A DNA stretch of 64,000 nucleotides from Verrucomicrobiales bacterium. Its GTDB lineage: Bacteria; Verrucomicrobiota; Verrucomicrobiia; Verrucomicrobiales; DEV007. Shown here one piece after another: positions 44,200-52,034 of this stretch. A program made the position numbers and the translations under genes. Location: the NCBI GenBank assembly GCA_012960505.1, contig DUBC01000052.1:62001-126000 (forward strand), given 5' to 3'. Under the pieces are notes generated by a model. It was not told the origin of the DNA. It saw only the letters and a program-made list of their open reading frames with translations, and ran no database searches. Each line of letters opens with the position of its first letter. The first letter of the stretch is position 1.

Positions 44200-45063
44200 C
44201 TATTTTTGGTTTTTTGTGATGGTAAGAATCATTGGTAATGGCCGGATTCTCACTATGCCTAAAAATCTATCCGAGGGGCTGTTCATGATTTTCATCTTAC
44301 CGCCTTTATCGATCAGTCCCATGACGCTACTTCCGCCCCCATCCATGTTCGTTGCACTCCAGCAGCCAAGGTCCTTCATGACCGTTGCAAGCTCATGCAT
44401 ATTCATTCCTTCGCTGTAACCTTTTTGTCTTCCATCCACTACCACGAGCCATAGGATTTCCCCTTTCTCGTCAGTGCCTATTGAAGTTCGTGGGTGCCGG
44501 GGTCCTCCTTCACCGACTGTGAGCTTGCCTTTTGAGAGAATCAGTTGGAATCCGGTAGTGGCCTCTTCGGGCTTATCCTCAGGCCCGTGTCCAAAGTGAA
44601 CGCCACTTTGAGCGTCAAACCACACGGACGTATTCCCAGGAGACGTTGTGCTGCGCATTTTTCCCTGAGTGCCTGCTAGGCCATGAATATCGACCGGTTG
44701 CCCAGGGTACCAGTTCCTGTTCTTTCTGCCATTAGCATTAGGAAAACTGTCCCATGGATTAGTGTTTACGAAAGCCAGAACCGATGGGTTTGAGGCCAGT
44801 TTTCTTGGATCAGTCAGTGACACTTCAGCCGGTCCTTCTCCGTCCGGGTCCGGTCCGAGAGCCACTTTGGGTTTTATTTTCTTTGAGGCCAGATTAATGC
44901 GTAGGACATGTATTCTATTGGGGATGGGTTCAGTGGATTTTTTCAATGTATAATTGATACCTAGCTTACCGAGGTCCGTTGTATTTTCCGACTCGGGTTC
45001 TACGGCTGTTAGACTAAAAATTGAACATTTAATAACGAGAATAATAAAATATAATCGGTGCAT
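44200..45063 (-). CDS. Phosphodiester glycosidase (NAGPA) family secreted protein
   Basis: The 287-residue product has a signal peptide (about 1-20) and one NAGPA/DUF2233 domain. The strand IHVLRINLASKKIKPKVALG opens it; FVNTNPWDSFPN and LVVVDGRQKGYSEGM follow; the hallmark NMDGGGSSVMGLI is near residue 245. In animals this fold removes GlcNAc from mannose-6-phosphate diesters; bacterial relatives act on phosphodiester-linked or other sugars. It starts four bases after the previous gene, with a strong ribosome binding site. In this operon it may cleave a further substituent of the polysaccharide. Confidence 0.87.
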   Translation of the reverse strand: MHRLYFIILVIKCSIFSLTAVEPESENTTDLGKLGINYTLKKSTEPIPNRIHVLRINLASKKIKPKVALGPDPDGEGPAEVSLTDPRKLASNPSVLAFVNTNPWDSFPNANGRKNRNWYPGQPVDIHGLAGTQGKMRSTTSPGNTSVWFDAQSGVHFGHGPEDKPEEATTGFQLILSKGKLTVGEGGPRHPRTSIGTDEKGEILWLVVVDGRQKGYSEGMNMHELATVMKDLGCWSATNMDGGGSSVMGLIDKGGKMKIMNSPSDRFLGIVRIRPLPMILTITKNQK

Positions 45064-45067
45064 TACA

Positions 45068-45937
45068 TTAACCTCCTATCGATTTAAAAGTGCTTTTTAT
45101 CTTATCTAACTTTCCAATTGTCAGGTAAAATTTATATGAAACTTTCATCCCTTTTTTGAGTGAAAATGTTCTTATAGGCGCAACGTAAGAGCAAGATGAT
45201 CCATTAGGATCATTCTTGCCTTTTCCTTTAAACCTATAACAAGTGAAGTCTTTCGTTCCTGGCGTGAAGATCCCTATACCCCAATCATTTTTATTTAAGT
45301 AGGCAAACCAACTTTTATGACTCTTCCCATATTCGTTGGGCCATTTCGGTATCTTGCGGATTAATTTATCTGACCCCGGATAGACTAAAGTAGAGAGGTC
45401 TGCATCAACAAACATTGCAGGCATTTCTTGATGATTATGAGAAATTTGGTCATCTCCGGTGTATTCTAATTCATAAGTAATTTCGGCATATGTATCTATT
45501 AATGAAACCTTCAAACTCATGATTGCTTCGGGGCAGCTTTTCCCATTAGACCAATTCAATGGCTCCACCTTAGCCGTTATTATTTGGCCATTAATTTTAG
45601 AAAAATTTAGAATTCTCGATTTATTCCCTTTCCAATCTCCACCTTGAACAGGGTTATAGCGCCAAGGTTTACCATTCCACTTAGAACCATCTTTATCACC
45701 ATAATAAGATTGCTGTATAAATCTTCCCTCATCGAAATTATTAAGAAGATTTTTTTTAGTGATGCTTTCCCCAAAAAAACCAATGCAGGCCCCTCTAGAT
45801 TTATCGACTCCAATCCTTATTTTACCATTATCTAGGTATTCCCATTGATGGTTTAAATCAGCTCTTAAAAAAGTGACTAATAAAAGGAAGAATAGAGAAA
45901 TTATAGATATAATTCTTTTCATTTTTAGTAAGCACAA
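45068..45937 (-). CDS. Secreted protein of unknown function, first gene of the glycan operon
   Basis: I cannot name this 289-residue protein (about 284 from ATG 45922, which gives the better signal peptide MKRIISIISLFFLLL). After the signal it shows IRIGVDKSRGACIGFFGES, LLNNFDEGRFIQQSYYGDKD, PWRYNPVQGGDWKGN, then SHNHQEMPAMFVDAD. Long alternating hydrophobic stretches suggest a beta-sandwich like the galactose-mutarotase/lyase fold, and the conserved-looking Arg, Asn, Gln, Trp and His residues could line a sugar site. It resembles uncharacterised secreted proteins I recall from polysaccharide-degrading bacteria, but I have no firm family. It precedes the NAGPA gene by four bases and is probably the first gene of the operon. 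Confidence 0.72.
   Translation of the reverse strand: MCLLKMKRIISIISLFFLLLVTFLRADLNHQWEYLDNGKIRIGVDKSRGACIGFFGESITKKNLLNNFDEGRFIQQSYYGDKDGSKWNGKPWRYNPVQGGDWKGNKSRILNFSKINGQIITAKVEPLNWSNGKSCPEAIMSLKVSLIDTYAEITYELEYTGDDQISHNHQEMPAMFVDADLSTLVYPGSDKLIRKIPKWPNEYGKSHKSWFAYLNKNDWGIGIFTPGTKDFTCYRFKGKGKNDPNGSSCSYVAPIRTFSLKKGMKVSYKFYLTIGKLDKIKSTFKSIGG
45072..45077 (-). promoter_or_regulatory. Strong Shine-Dalgarno site for the phosphodiester glycosidase gene
   Basis: AGGAGG on the minus strand lies eight bases before the ATG at 45063 and inside the final codons of the upstream gene (GGA GGT TAA). It stands out because most genes in this window have no such motif. It fixes the start of the downstream gene. 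Confidence 0.8.
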
Positions 45938-46072
45938 ACAATCAAACCTATAATATCAGCAAAATAATAACGATCTTTTAATAATCTTTTTATCATACCT
46001 GAAGGAGTGGAAAATTTTAATCGTTATGGGATCTAGACTCCATGGTTTTGCCACAATATATTTATGTAATTA
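45938..46072. promoter_or_regulatory. Divergent promoter spacer between two glycan/dehydrogenase units
   Basis: A 135-base AT-rich spacer separates the six-gene minus-strand operon and the plus-strand cytochrome dehydrogenase gene. It should contain both promoters. No specific hexamers or operator stand out. Confidence 0.3.
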
Positions 46073-48586
46073 ATGTTTATAAGACTCGCTACAGCCATTT
46101 CATTTCTTATTACTTTGAATTGGGGAATAGCTATCGAATCTTTTGATCATGTCGCTACGATCATGTCGCTGGACAATGATGACGCCAAGAAGGGCCGCGA
46201 ACTCTACGCTGTGCATTGTTCTTCTTGTCATGGTAAGGACGGTGATCTTGCACTTAACCCACTAGCCAGACGATTCGCCAAAGATGAGTTGAAGTTTGGC
46301 AGTGATCCTTATTCTCTATGGAAAACGATCAGTTACGGTAACGGATTGATGTTTCGCTGGGATGCTGTCCTGACATCGAAAGAACGATATCAGGTTGCTC
46401 ATTTTATTAGCGAATTGATTCTTAAGAAAAATAATCCAAATCAATACTTCACGCCGAGTGATGACTACTTTGCTCAACTCCCTGCCATTGCGGAGGCCGA
46501 CGAAAAGGAACAAGCGTCCAAGGTTCAAAAGGTTGAGGCAGCACCTGGAATGATCGATGGGACCGGTGGCAAAAACATGGTTTATGGTCCCTTCATGCAG
46601 CATGGAGTCGCTTACGGCGCCATCAAGGACAAGAATGCGGAGTACATTGCTAACGTCACTGAGAAGGCGATCATTGTTGATCTGCCGGGCAAGGCCGTGA
46701 TCTGCTACGATGCTCATCGGCTCAGTGTAAGTGGCCTATGGCAGGGGAAGCTTGCGAATACTGATAATACGCACCACACCAGCTACAAAGGCGAATATTG
46801 CCTCAGACCGGGAAGCTCCCCATCATACACAAATATAGACTCCATTGGCTGGAGTGTTGGAGAACCAAAAGCGCCCAAGGCCCGCGACCATTATCATTAC
46901 AAGGGTCTCTATTTGGATGGTAATACTGTTGTTCTCAGTTACAGCGTTGGCAGTCGCGATATACTCGAGTCGCCGGGAGCCAGTGAAGATGGCAATGTAG
47001 TGTGGCGCAATTTCAAGGTCGGTCCCGGAGATAAGGAACTATTCTGTTTGGTGACGAGCGGTGGCTCGAAAGCAACGGGTGGAAAGTTGGTGCAGGGAGA
47101 AGGAGGCACAATCTGGCTTTCTCTTCCGCCATCAAAAACCCCCACTTCGGTTTCCGTTGCCATGGGTGATTCGCCCCTGAGAACCGGTGAAGACGATTTA
47201 GAGAAGCACACGAAGGGCGGACCACGCCGCTGGCCGCAAAAAGTGCAGACGGCAGTCGCACCGGGAAAGAGTGTTGATGGTTATGCTTTGGACCAGCTGA
47301 CTGTTCCATTAGCTAATCCATGGGGTAGCTGGATGCGCACGACGGCAATGGATTTTTTCAGCGACGGCCGCATGGCTGTTAGCACACTGAGTGGAGACGT
47401 CTGGATAGTCAGTTGGTCCAAAGATAATCCTCAGGCCCTGACATGGAGCCGGTACGCGACTGGGCTCTATGAACCACTAGGACTAAAAATTGTCGACGAT
47501 ACTATTTACGTTCGTGGCCGTGATCGAATTACCCGATTGCATGATCTTAATGATAATGGCGAGGCGGACTTCTATGAGAATTTTTACGAGGAACCGGATG
47601 AGATCGGCGCAAGCTATCACGCTTTCATCTATGACCTTCAGACGGACCGGTCCGGAAACTTTTACTTTTCCCAGTCAGGCTATAAGTCACCTTTGACTGG
47701 TGGTGTGGTTAAGGTCAGCCCGGACGGTAAATCTGCCGAGTTCGTAGGCACTGACTTGCGTAATCCCAATGGTATGGGTGCCGGTGGTCCGAAGGACTGG
47801 GTGACTATAACTGATAACCCGAGCGGCAAAGCGGTTTACAATGGTTTTTTCCTGGCAAAGAAAGGGGCCAAATATGGCTACGAAAATTCACGTACGGTTC
47901 CGATGCTTGTGCGGCTTCCGGCCTCAGTAGATAGTTCAAGTGGAGGCCAATGCTGGTCACACGCTAAAAAATGGGGGCCCTTGAGCGGTACAGTCATCCA
48001 TACCTCTTACAGCCGTTGCGCAGCTTTTTACTGTTTCATTCAGGACATTGAACCGTACCCTAATGGTTTTGCGGTACGGTTTCCTTTCGATTTGGACTCC
48101 GGTGCGATGCGTCCCCGCCTTCACCCCATTGATAATCAGGTATACATAACATGCCACAAAGGTTGGGACACGACTGCTCCACTTGACGGAGTCATTTATC
48201 GGTTTCGACATGCCGGAGAAAATATGGTTGGGATCTGTGATGCGGCGGTGACAGGTTCTGGGATACGATTGACATTTGCCGCTGACCTCGATCCTGCCTC
48301 AGTGAAATCCTCAGCCTTCAGAGCTTTCCGGGATGATGACTCTAAGAAGGGTCCTGAGTCACCTGCATATAAACTCGGAAAAGCTTACCTAATTGATCCA
48401 CGAACCATTGAAATTGATGTTCCCGATATCGGGAAAGAATCCCTTGCTAACCGAACTGATGAAAAAGGAAACGTTTCTGTAGAACCGCCGATCTCTCTAA
48501 GCTACAAACTTAGATCCAAAAATGGCACCACCTTCGAACAAACAATTTATGCCACCATTAACTCACTACCATCGAAAGATGGATAG
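46073..48586 (+). CDS. N-terminal cytochrome c fused to a PVC-type dehydrogenase propeller
   Basis: The 837-residue exported protein has a signal peptide (about 1-22) and then a cytochrome c domain with heme motif CSSCH (Cys49, Cys52, His53). Residues about 165-390 form a beta-rich domain (GPFMQHGVAYGAIKDKNAEY, GLYLDGNTVVLSYSVGSRD) that I believe is the one often labelled DUF6797. Residues about 415-740 form a dehydrogenase-type propeller (MAVSTLSGDVWIVS, RDRITRLHDLNDNGEADFYE). The C-terminus (about 745-835) resembles an immunoglobulin-like fold. The heme sits at the N-terminus here, opposite to the related proteins in this window. It should take electrons from an unknown carbohydrate or alcohol substrate in the periplasm. 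Confidence 0.85.
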   Translation: MFIRLATAISFLITLNWGIAIESFDHVATIMSLDNDDAKKGRELYAVHCSSCHGKDGDLALNPLARRFAKDELKFGSDPYSLWKTISYGNGLMFRWDAVLTSKERYQVAHFISELILKKNNPNQYFTPSDDYFAQLPAIAEADEKEQASKVQKVEAAPGMIDGTGGKNMVYGPFMQHGVAYGAIKDKNAEYIANVTEKAIIVDLPGKAVICYDAHRLSVSGLWQGKLANTDNTHHTSYKGEYCLRPGSSPSYTNIDSIGWSVGEPKAPKARDHYHYKGLYLDGNTVVLSYSVGSRDILESPGASEDGNVVWRNFKVGPGDKELFCLVTSGGSKATGGKLVQGEGGTIWLSLPPSKTPTSVSVAMGDSPLRTGEDDLEKHTKGGPRRWPQKVQTAVAPGKSVDGYALDQLTVPLANPWGSWMRTTAMDFFSDGRMAVSTLSGDVWIVSWSKDNPQALTWSRYATGLYEPLGLKIVDDTIYVRGRDRITRLHDLNDNGEADFYENFYEEPDEIGASYHAFIYDLQTDRSGNFYFSQSGYKSPLTGGVVKVSPDGKSAEFVGTDLRNPNGMGAGGPKDWVTITDNPSGKAVYNGFFLAKKGAKYGYENSRTVPMLVRLPASVDSSSGGQCWSHAKKWGPLSGTVIHTSYSRCAAFYCFIQDIEPYPNGFAVRFPFDLDSGAMRPRLHPIDNQVYITCHKGWDTTAPLDGVIYRFRHAGENMVGICDAAVTGSGIRLTFAADLDPASVKSSAFRAFRDDDSKKGPESPAYKLGKAYLIDPRTIEIDVPDIGKESLANRTDEKGNVSVEPPISLSYKLRSKNGTTFEQTIYATINSLPSKDG

Positions 48587-48688
48587 GAGATATTATGGCA
48601 GGACAAATTTTTTTATAAGCATATGAATTTCGGCCAAAATGTAAAATGGCTCGACCTTTAGTTCCCGTCCGAATACTTTGATTATGGA

Positions 48689-50530
48689 ATGAGAACCATC
48701 AGCCTTTTCTGCTTCTTTGCTTTGGCAAGCCATGTTTTTGCTAAGCCGAAAGCGGACTTGACCGGGCAGGCCGACTTCGAGGAATTCCGCGACCGCTTGC
48801 CCTGGATCTGGCAATCGCCCCGGCAGGTTGAGCCGCCCAAGGTAAAGGACCCGGCCTGGCCGACGGATGCGGTTGATTGCTTTGTGCTCCGGAAGCTGGA
48901 AGCTGAGAAGTTGAAACCAGCTGGGCCGGCTAATGACCGGGTGTGGATGAGGCGCGTATACTTCGCCATTACCGGTTTGCCGCCGAAGCTGGAGGATATC
49001 CAGACTTTCCTCGCCGACACGTCCAGGAATCGCAAACGCACCCTTGTGCGTGCCCTGCTGGATTCCCCCCACTACGGGGAGCGTTGGGCACGTCATTGGA
49101 TGGACCTCGTGCGCTACGCGGAGTCGCGCGGGAATGAGGAGGATCCCGTCCTGCCCAATGCCTACCGGTATCGCGACTACTTGGTGCGCGCGTTAAATGC
49201 GGATCTTCCCTACGATGCTCTGATTAACGAACATCTCGCAGGAGATCTGGTGAAAAAACCGCGCCTGCATCCTGAAACTGGAGCCAACGAATCAATCCTC
49301 GCCACCGGCTGGCCCTTTTTTGGAGAGATGCTACACGCCCCGGTGGATCTCCGTCAGGACGAATGCGATCACCTCGACAACAAAGTCGACGTGATGAGCA
49401 AGACCTTCCTCGGCTTGACCGTGGCCTGTGCACGCTGCCATGACCACAAGTTCGATGCCATCCGCCAACGCGACTACTATGCCATGGCGGGTTTGATTCT
49501 CAGTTCCAGTTACCGCCAGGCACGGTTTGAATCGATGGAACAGAACAAATCGGTTGCGAAAAAGCTGAAAGGCTCGCGCCGGGAACACTTGCCAAAAATC
49601 GCGAAAGTCTTTGCCGCAGCCGCGCGTCCCGTGATTGATGAGCTTGAAGAGCTCGCAATCATCGAGCTTACCACGACGCCCACATATTCGGTGGAAGGGG
49701 AGTTTCAACTAGTAGCCGACTATGTCCAGGGACATACACCCTGGCTGGTGGACGGGCCGACCTTTGGCCGATCTCCGGTTCGACCGGGCCAGTTGATGCT
49801 GGTCGCAGGCGATCAACCATTCGCACTGTCCAGCAACGGCGGCGCGATCCGTGATGCTTTCTGGAACGGGCTCAAGAACGTTGACAGTGAAAACGATCCC
49901 GGAGGATTATTGGATGGGTTGTCGCGAGCGGGTAAAACCATTCGCACCCCGACTGTTACCCTGATCTCAGGCCAAGTTTATTACCTGATCAGAGGAAAGG
50001 CGAAGGTGTATGCCGCGGTCAGTCAGAATCTTTTTGCCGGCCCTCTACACAAAGCTCTGGTCAAGACGGTGGAGGTCAAAGGTGACGCGCCGCGATGGAT
50101 CGGGCACAATCTCAAGCACTATGCGGGTCAGCGCGTTCACTTTGAATTTTCTCCGGTCGGGGATGCACCCTTCGAACTCCTCCAGGTTATCGATGGCGGA
50201 ACCCCGAAGCAGGAACCGGGAGAGAAGAAGACGGTGTCCCGCAAGGAATTGCACCTTGCGCTCGATGACCTGACGGACGGCAGACTGGAAGCCCGGCATG
50301 TGCCCCATGCGGCCTGGTTGCTCGAAGCGGGAAAAGTGAACCTTCCCGGCGAATCGATAAAGTCCTGGCAATCAGCCCTCGATGACCTGGCTAAAGAAGC
50401 ACGATGGGAATCACGGCTGGCGGTCAGCTGGTGGGGAGGCACCGGGGTCATTTTTTCTTTGATCGGGGCGGAGTCTTCCAATTCGGATCAGGTTCATGAG
50501 ACTGATCTAATAAGTTTTGAGCATGTCTGA
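48689..50530 (+). CDS. Truncated DUF1549 (planctomycete cytochrome-type) protein in a high-GC patch
   Basis: The 613-residue frame has a signal peptide (1-18) and a DUF1549 domain (about 45-290): PAWPTDAVDCFVLRKLEAE, LTGLPP-like ITGLPPK, HYGERWARHWMDLVRYAES, and ACARCHDHKFD with a CxxCH motif (Cys247, Cys250, His251). A middle domain follows. Normally a DUF1553 domain comes next; here the frame reaches LAVSWWGGTG, close to where DUF1553 should begin, and then runs 83 bases through the end of the convergent sulfatase gene before a stop. The last 27 residues are thus unlikely to be native. The region 48720-50445 is clearly richer in G and C than its neighbours. I read it as a transferred gene cut off at its 3' end. 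Confidence 0.75.
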   Translation: MRTISLFCFFALASHVFAKPKADLTGQADFEEFRDRLPWIWQSPRQVEPPKVKDPAWPTDAVDCFVLRKLEAEKLKPAGPANDRVWMRRVYFAITGLPPKLEDIQTFLADTSRNRKRTLVRALLDSPHYGERWARHWMDLVRYAESRGNEEDPVLPNAYRYRDYLVRALNADLPYDALINEHLAGDLVKKPRLHPETGANESILATGWPFFGEMLHAPVDLRQDECDHLDNKVDVMSKTFLGLTVACARCHDHKFDAIRQRDYYAMAGLILSSSYRQARFESMEQNKSVAKKLKGSRREHLPKIAKVFAAAARPVIDELEELAIIELTTTPTYSVEGEFQLVADYVQGHTPWLVDGPTFGRSPVRPGQLMLVAGDQPFALSSNGGAIRDAFWNGLKNVDSENDPGGLLDGLSRAGKTIRTPTVTLISGQVYYLIRGKAKVYAAVSQNLFAGPLHKALVKTVEVKGDAPRWIGHNLKHYAGQRVHFEFSPVGDAPFELLQVIDGGTPKQEPGEKKTVSRKELHLALDDLTDGRLEARHVPHAAWLLEAGKVNLPGESIKSWQSALDDLAKEARWESRLAVSWWGGTGVIFSLIGAESSNSDQVHETDLISFEHV

Positions 50531-51926
50531 CCAGATCGGGTCTGCGTTTGGCATGATCCTTTTTCTCTTCATGGTCAAAAGAGAGATCGTATAGCTGTAT
50601 TGGGCCAGTGAACATTGGTTTGCGAATGGCTTTCCATTTACCGAACCTCACAGCTTGGGCAGAGCCGCGTTCTAGAAATTCCCAATAGAGCTGACTTTTC
50701 CGTGACCACTGTTTTTCAGGCGGGTTCCCCTGTAAAGTAGATAGAAAACTGTCACTGTCGATGTCTTCTGGGGCCTTGGTTTTGGCCAACTCGGCAAATG
50801 TGGCCATGAAGTCCCCAAAGTACCATTGGTGATCATTGGTGGTGCTTGCCTTAATTGTTCCTGGCCACCATGCGATGGCAGGTACCCTGATACCACCTTC
50901 AGTAAGATCCCTTTTGATTCCACGGTATTGTCCATTTGAGTTGAAAAAGTCGGCCTTGTGACCTCCTTCCTGATGAGGGCCGTTGTCTGATGTGAAGAGT
51001 ACTAAAGTGTCCTTGGCTAGATCCAGCTCGGTAATTAAGTCGAGGATCTGACCAACATCTCGGTCGATGTTTTTAATCATTGCGGCGAATCCTTTCTCTG
51101 GCTCCGGCCACTCCTCTTTGGCGAATTCACCAATGTCAGGCACTTCCATGCCCTGATTGCCAGCTTCATTGTTTGCATGAGGGACATTCATGGCAAAGTA
51201 GAGGAAAAAGGGCTGTTCTTGTTTTTCCCGGATGAAGCGAAGTGCATCCTTTGCAAAAAGGTCGGGGGCGTACTGGACTTTTTTCACAGCTACCCCGCGG
51301 CCAGCTTGTGGAAGCTTTGGGTCCTGCCAACGCTTCCACTTAGGAGCTACCTCATTTTGCAACTTCTCTACTTTGCCATTACGGATCAGAAACTCAGGAT
51401 AGAAATTGTGAGCATGCCACATGTTGATGTACCCAAAAAAATGATCGAACCCAACATCATTGGGGTTCGTGAAATTGTCCGGCGTTCCGACTCCCCACTT
51501 GCCCACACAGGCAGTAGCGTAACCGGCCTTTTTCAGGACCGATGCCAAAGTGTGCTGACCGGGCTTGATCACAATCGGTTGTGTGGAGTTGCCGCGTACG
51601 ACCGTGCGCCCCATGTGCCTGCCCGTGAGCAGTACACTACGAGAAGGAGCACAAACCGTGCAACCCGCGTAGAACTGGGTAAGTTTCATGCCCTCCGAGG
51701 CCATCTTATCGAGGCGGGGCGTCTTCAAAGTCTTTTGCCCGAAGCAACTCAAGTCGCCATAGCCCAGGTCATCGGCAAGGATCAGAATAATATTTGGTGA
51801 GCGCTCCTTGGCCGTTACGAAACTGAACGCTAGAAAAATCGACCAAGCTATGCCGAGGCGGAGAATAACCGACGTAGGTGAAAAGCATGTCCTTTTCTGC
51901 ATGGGTTTTATTTTCTGATCAATCAT
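50448..51926 (-). CDS. Sulfatase (arylsulfatase-like), exported
   Basis: This 492-residue protein has an N-terminal signal (hydrophobic core about 19-38), the opening PNIILILADDLGYGDLS (Asp52-Asp53) and the formylglycine motif C-A-P-S-R at 92-96. FTSDNGPHQEGGH marks the second metal site, and RGIKRDLTEGGIRVP and DLSFDHEEKKDHA are typical of the arylsulfatase A-like group. It lacks the extra domains seen in the other two minus-strand sulfatases. The 3' end overlaps the truncated DUF1549 frame by 83 bases. An internal ATG at residue 9 (MQKRTCF) is an alternative start. Confidence 0.9.
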   Translation of the reverse strand: MIDQKIKPMQKRTCFSPTSVILRLGIAWSIFLAFSFVTAKERSPNIILILADDLGYGDLSCFGQKTLKTPRLDKMASEGMKLTQFYAGCTVCAPSRSVLLTGRHMGRTVVRGNSTQPIVIKPGQHTLASVLKKAGYATACVGKWGVGTPDNFTNPNDVGFDHFFGYINMWHAHNFYPEFLIRNGKVEKLQNEVAPKWKRWQDPKLPQAGRGVAVKKVQYAPDLFAKDALRFIREKQEQPFFLYFAMNVPHANNEAGNQGMEVPDIGEFAKEEWPEPEKGFAAMIKNIDRDVGQILDLITELDLAKDTLVLFTSDNGPHQEGGHKADFFNSNGQYRGIKRDLTEGGIRVPAIAWWPGTIKASTTNDHQWYFGDFMATFAELAKTKAPEDIDSDSFLSTLQGNPPEKQWSRKSQLYWEFLERGSAQAVRFGKWKAIRKPMFTGPIQLYDLSFDHEEKKDHAKRRPDLVRHAQNLLDQSHEPDPNWKTPPRSKKK

Positions 51927-52034
51927 CGGAAGGGTTCAAGCTGAAACTGTGGGGAAAGAAGATGATTTTACCCTTTATTATGATCAGTCAGAACAATCCT
52001 TTTATTTTATCTTTGTGATTGGTAAAATTGAGCC

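Noticed and set aside
51177-51800. Open frame of 207 codons on the plus strand
   Set aside because: It is antisense to the sulfatase at 50448-51926, whose protein has clear motifs; this frame has none.
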